DNA of 64,000 bases from Hirundichthys speculiger (lineage: Eukaryota; Chordata; Actinopteri; Beloniformes; Exocoetidae), in NCBI GenBank assembly GCA_018398805.1, contig JAGFBZ010000849.1:1116001-1180000 (forward strand). Direction: 5' to 3'. The notes beneath the pieces were generated by a model. The model did not search any database and had not been told where the DNA came from. It was given only the letters and a program-made list of their open reading frames with translations. Both the position numbers and the translations under genes were made by a program. Below, piece after piece: positions 62,101-64,000 of this stretch (positions are counted from its first letter, which is position 1; every line of letters begins with the position of its first letter).

Positions 62101-64000
62101 AGCATGGTAAAAACACCAGCACGCCCATAACTAAGAACTGTGCCCCCAAAAGAGCACTGACAACTGCTCTGTTAAGCTCTGCCAATGCTCAGAGTCATCA
62201 GAAATCTGGACCCGGCAAAACGACGATGCCCCACTCCACCGCTGTTGTCAGTTCAGTGTGGCAGCCCCCATCTCAACTTTCCCAACAACTTTCATCTGTT
62301 CAGAGAAAAGTCACGCAAGGATCTCCAAAGACCAAGGCCACGACACCCGCAGAGGGAAACAAGTTTCAGAACGCCCATCAGAGCCTGTCCAAACCTGAGG
62401 ATGATAAGTGGGAGAGAATGAAGTCTCCTCTCTCCAACCTTGCATCGATTGTGAAGCAGCAAACTCTTGAAACGACAGTTCTAACTGGTGAGGGTAACGC
62501 TCAGCATCTCCTGGGGCATCAAGAAAAGCTGACGTTCTGAATCCGGTCACCGGGACCCAAGACACCCAATCCAAACAAGCTTCTTCCTTTGAATACCCAC
62601 CGTACTGGTCTGTGGAAAAACGGTCTGGTGCATCATCTCAAGGGGAACTGACACAAGCTATGAAAAGACCTGAGAAGGCAAATGCCGCTGAGCCTTTGGA
62701 GAATAATACTGCCATGCACACCGGTCAGGGAGAGCGCATGGAGCAGCAAGTTTCCTCCCAGCCTGCCGGCCAGTCTCGTCTCTTTGGGAGCAGTGCATCA
62801 ACAAATGGGAACAGGATGGAAAGCAAACTAGCCCAGGTGTTAGAGGGAGAGATACTGAGGAAAGAGTGCTCTTCACCAGAGAGTCCTTGCAGTGAGAAGT
62901 TGAAGGGTGTGGTTGCATCCATTCTTAAAGGCCAGCGCGCAGGTGGGGTCAACAAGCTGGAGAAGAAGACAGTCAGAACCAAAGATGAGCCGGCAACCAA
63001 AGCAAAGGTTGCTGCCAGCAAACAGAAGAAGACCAGTCCTAAGAAGCCAGCAAAGGAGAAGCCACCAACACCATCATTAAAGATGTCTGCTGGGAAGAAA
63101 AAGCGAGACACTGAAAATACTCCAGTAAAAGTGTCTTGTAGTAAGAAGGTAAATTATCCGTATATATGCTTTTAAGTCTATTTAACAGTTTAAACATCTC
63201 CACCAATCTAGTTTGGGTTGTGTGTTTTAAGATTTCATATTTTAAAATTTTAACCTTTGAACTGGACATACTGAGTTATTTTTTTTTTTAAATTATTTTT
63301 TTTTTACTTGAGTCTATGTGACTGATGATACAACTTCTGAGATCTCATTGTCCGTCTGATACCTGCTCTCCATTACAATAAAAAGATTTGTGGTCATTAG
63401 CATCCGATAGACTGTGCTCACTCTGTCCTTTGTGCATTTAGCGTAAGAAACAATGTGCGCCTGTGCTGGAGCAGAAACCGTCAGCAGGAAGACTTTCCCA
63501 ACAGGTTAAAGACATGATTCCAAAGGACAAGATCATTCCCAATGAGGATGAGCAACCAAGTCGCAACAAAGCAGGTACGGGATTTATTTCTTCAATCTTG
63601 AGACATTTACTGCCTTTATAAGCTCTTCCAGAATCCACATATTTTCAGTATCCATGACAAATTTAATGTCGCTTTGAGCTGCATCAAATGTGAGATGTTT
63701 TAGTGATGATACAGGCACATTAGCTAACGTGAATGTAACGAGCAGGTCTTGTTTTATCAGTTACAGGCAGCGGCGGTAGTCCTCAGAGAGTAGAGACTTC
63801 AGTGTCTCTCTTTAACTCCAACATATCCAGCAAAGAGACGGATGCAGCTGAGTCCACCGTTCCAAGACTAAGGAGAGGCCGACGGCGAGCTGATGATGCT
63901 CGTCTTGACCTCTGGGGCTTTGCAACGCCTTCTCCTCCACCCCCACCAATGCCTCCCCCCACAGCTTCTCCACCTTTGTCACCCCCATCGACTCCCATCC
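59178..64000 (+). CDS. bcorl1: BCL6 corepressor-like 1 (BCORL1), 5' coding exons, one frameshift; continues past window
   Basis: Nuclear transcriptional corepressor; family members bind CtBP and join PRC1-type complexes. Exons: 59096-59183 (ATG at 59178, donor CAG|GTAATT), 60552-63148, 63442-63574, 63761-beyond 64000. Joining at 59183/60552 gives M-Q-V-D-S-T-L-M; an in-frame TGA lies upstream and a second possible start is 60567. VPLDLSAKSKR (about residue 357) is the CtBP-binding PxDLS motif. IPGTYVGVASPILAS and KQEFISIIDQGE are the stretches I recognise as BCORL1. The later part (Lys-rich, RRGRRRADDARLDLWGF, polyproline) is less clear to me. The frame breaks between 62,493 and 62,538: one base appears missing, after which the reading continues to the donor at 63148. 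The ankyrin repeats and PCGF-binding domain would lie outside the window. Introns hold only repeats. Confidence 0.82.
59385..59700 (+). repeat. Common teleost interspersed repeat, diverged
   Basis: GCTTTCTGTGTCGAACG, CTGGGCTCTCCAGCTTCC and TAGTCTAAAAACATTCATGTTAGG follow the same order as the repeat at 34.8 kb. It lies in the first visible bcorl1 intron. Confidence 0.5.

Overview
The window is vertebrate nuclear DNA, almost certainly from a ray-finned (teleost) fish. It holds multi-exon genes with GT-AG introns, a vertebrate-type tRNA gene, CpG-rich promoter islands, and a dense load of fish-type DNA transposons (Tc1/mariner and hAT MITEs), LINE tails and an LTR-like element. The species cannot be named from the sequence.

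Layout: (1) 1-5030, the last two exons of xkrx (XK-related, X-linked type) on +. (2) 5321-14762, a complete 13-exon nox1 (NADPH oxidase 1) on +, with a TATA box and a Tc1-like element in intron 9. (3) 14788-26835, a complete 13-exon cstf2 (CstF-64) on -, tail-to-tail with nox1. The order and orientation xkrx-nox1-cstf2 is the one I know from human Xq22.1. It is why I call these genes xkrx and nox1 rather than the similar pair XK and CYBB/NOX2. (4) 26840-49700, a gene-poor interval full of mobile elements, with one tRNA-Val(UAC) gene on -. (5) 49700-55500, two GC/CpG-rich islands that probably contain promoters and 5' exons of the next gene. (6) 59096-64000 (runs off the end), the 5' coding part of bcorl1 on +, a transcriptional corepressor with a CtBP-binding PLDLS motif.

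The genes do not form one pathway. NOX1 is a membrane superoxide-generating oxidase, XKRX a multi-pass membrane protein of the XK family, CstF-64 a 3'-end mRNA processing factor and BCORL1 a chromatin corepressor. Their grouping is ancient synteny, not an operon.

The most important observation for a reader is that all four protein genes are interrupted by single-base indels inside strongly conserved coding sequence: one in xkrx, one in nox1, two in cstf2 and one in bcorl1. This many frameshifts in neighbouring conserved genes argues for uncorrected sequencing errors rather than pseudogenes. A duplicated LTR-plus-flank at 43-46 kb may likewise be a haplotype mis-join. I found no convincing undescribed biological system. 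The best biological curiosities are two hAT MITEs inserted back-to-back with perfect 8-bp target duplications, a (TG)n tract replacing the polypyrimidine tract of a cstf2 splice acceptor, and polyadenylation signals of nox1 and cstf2 only 25 bp apart.
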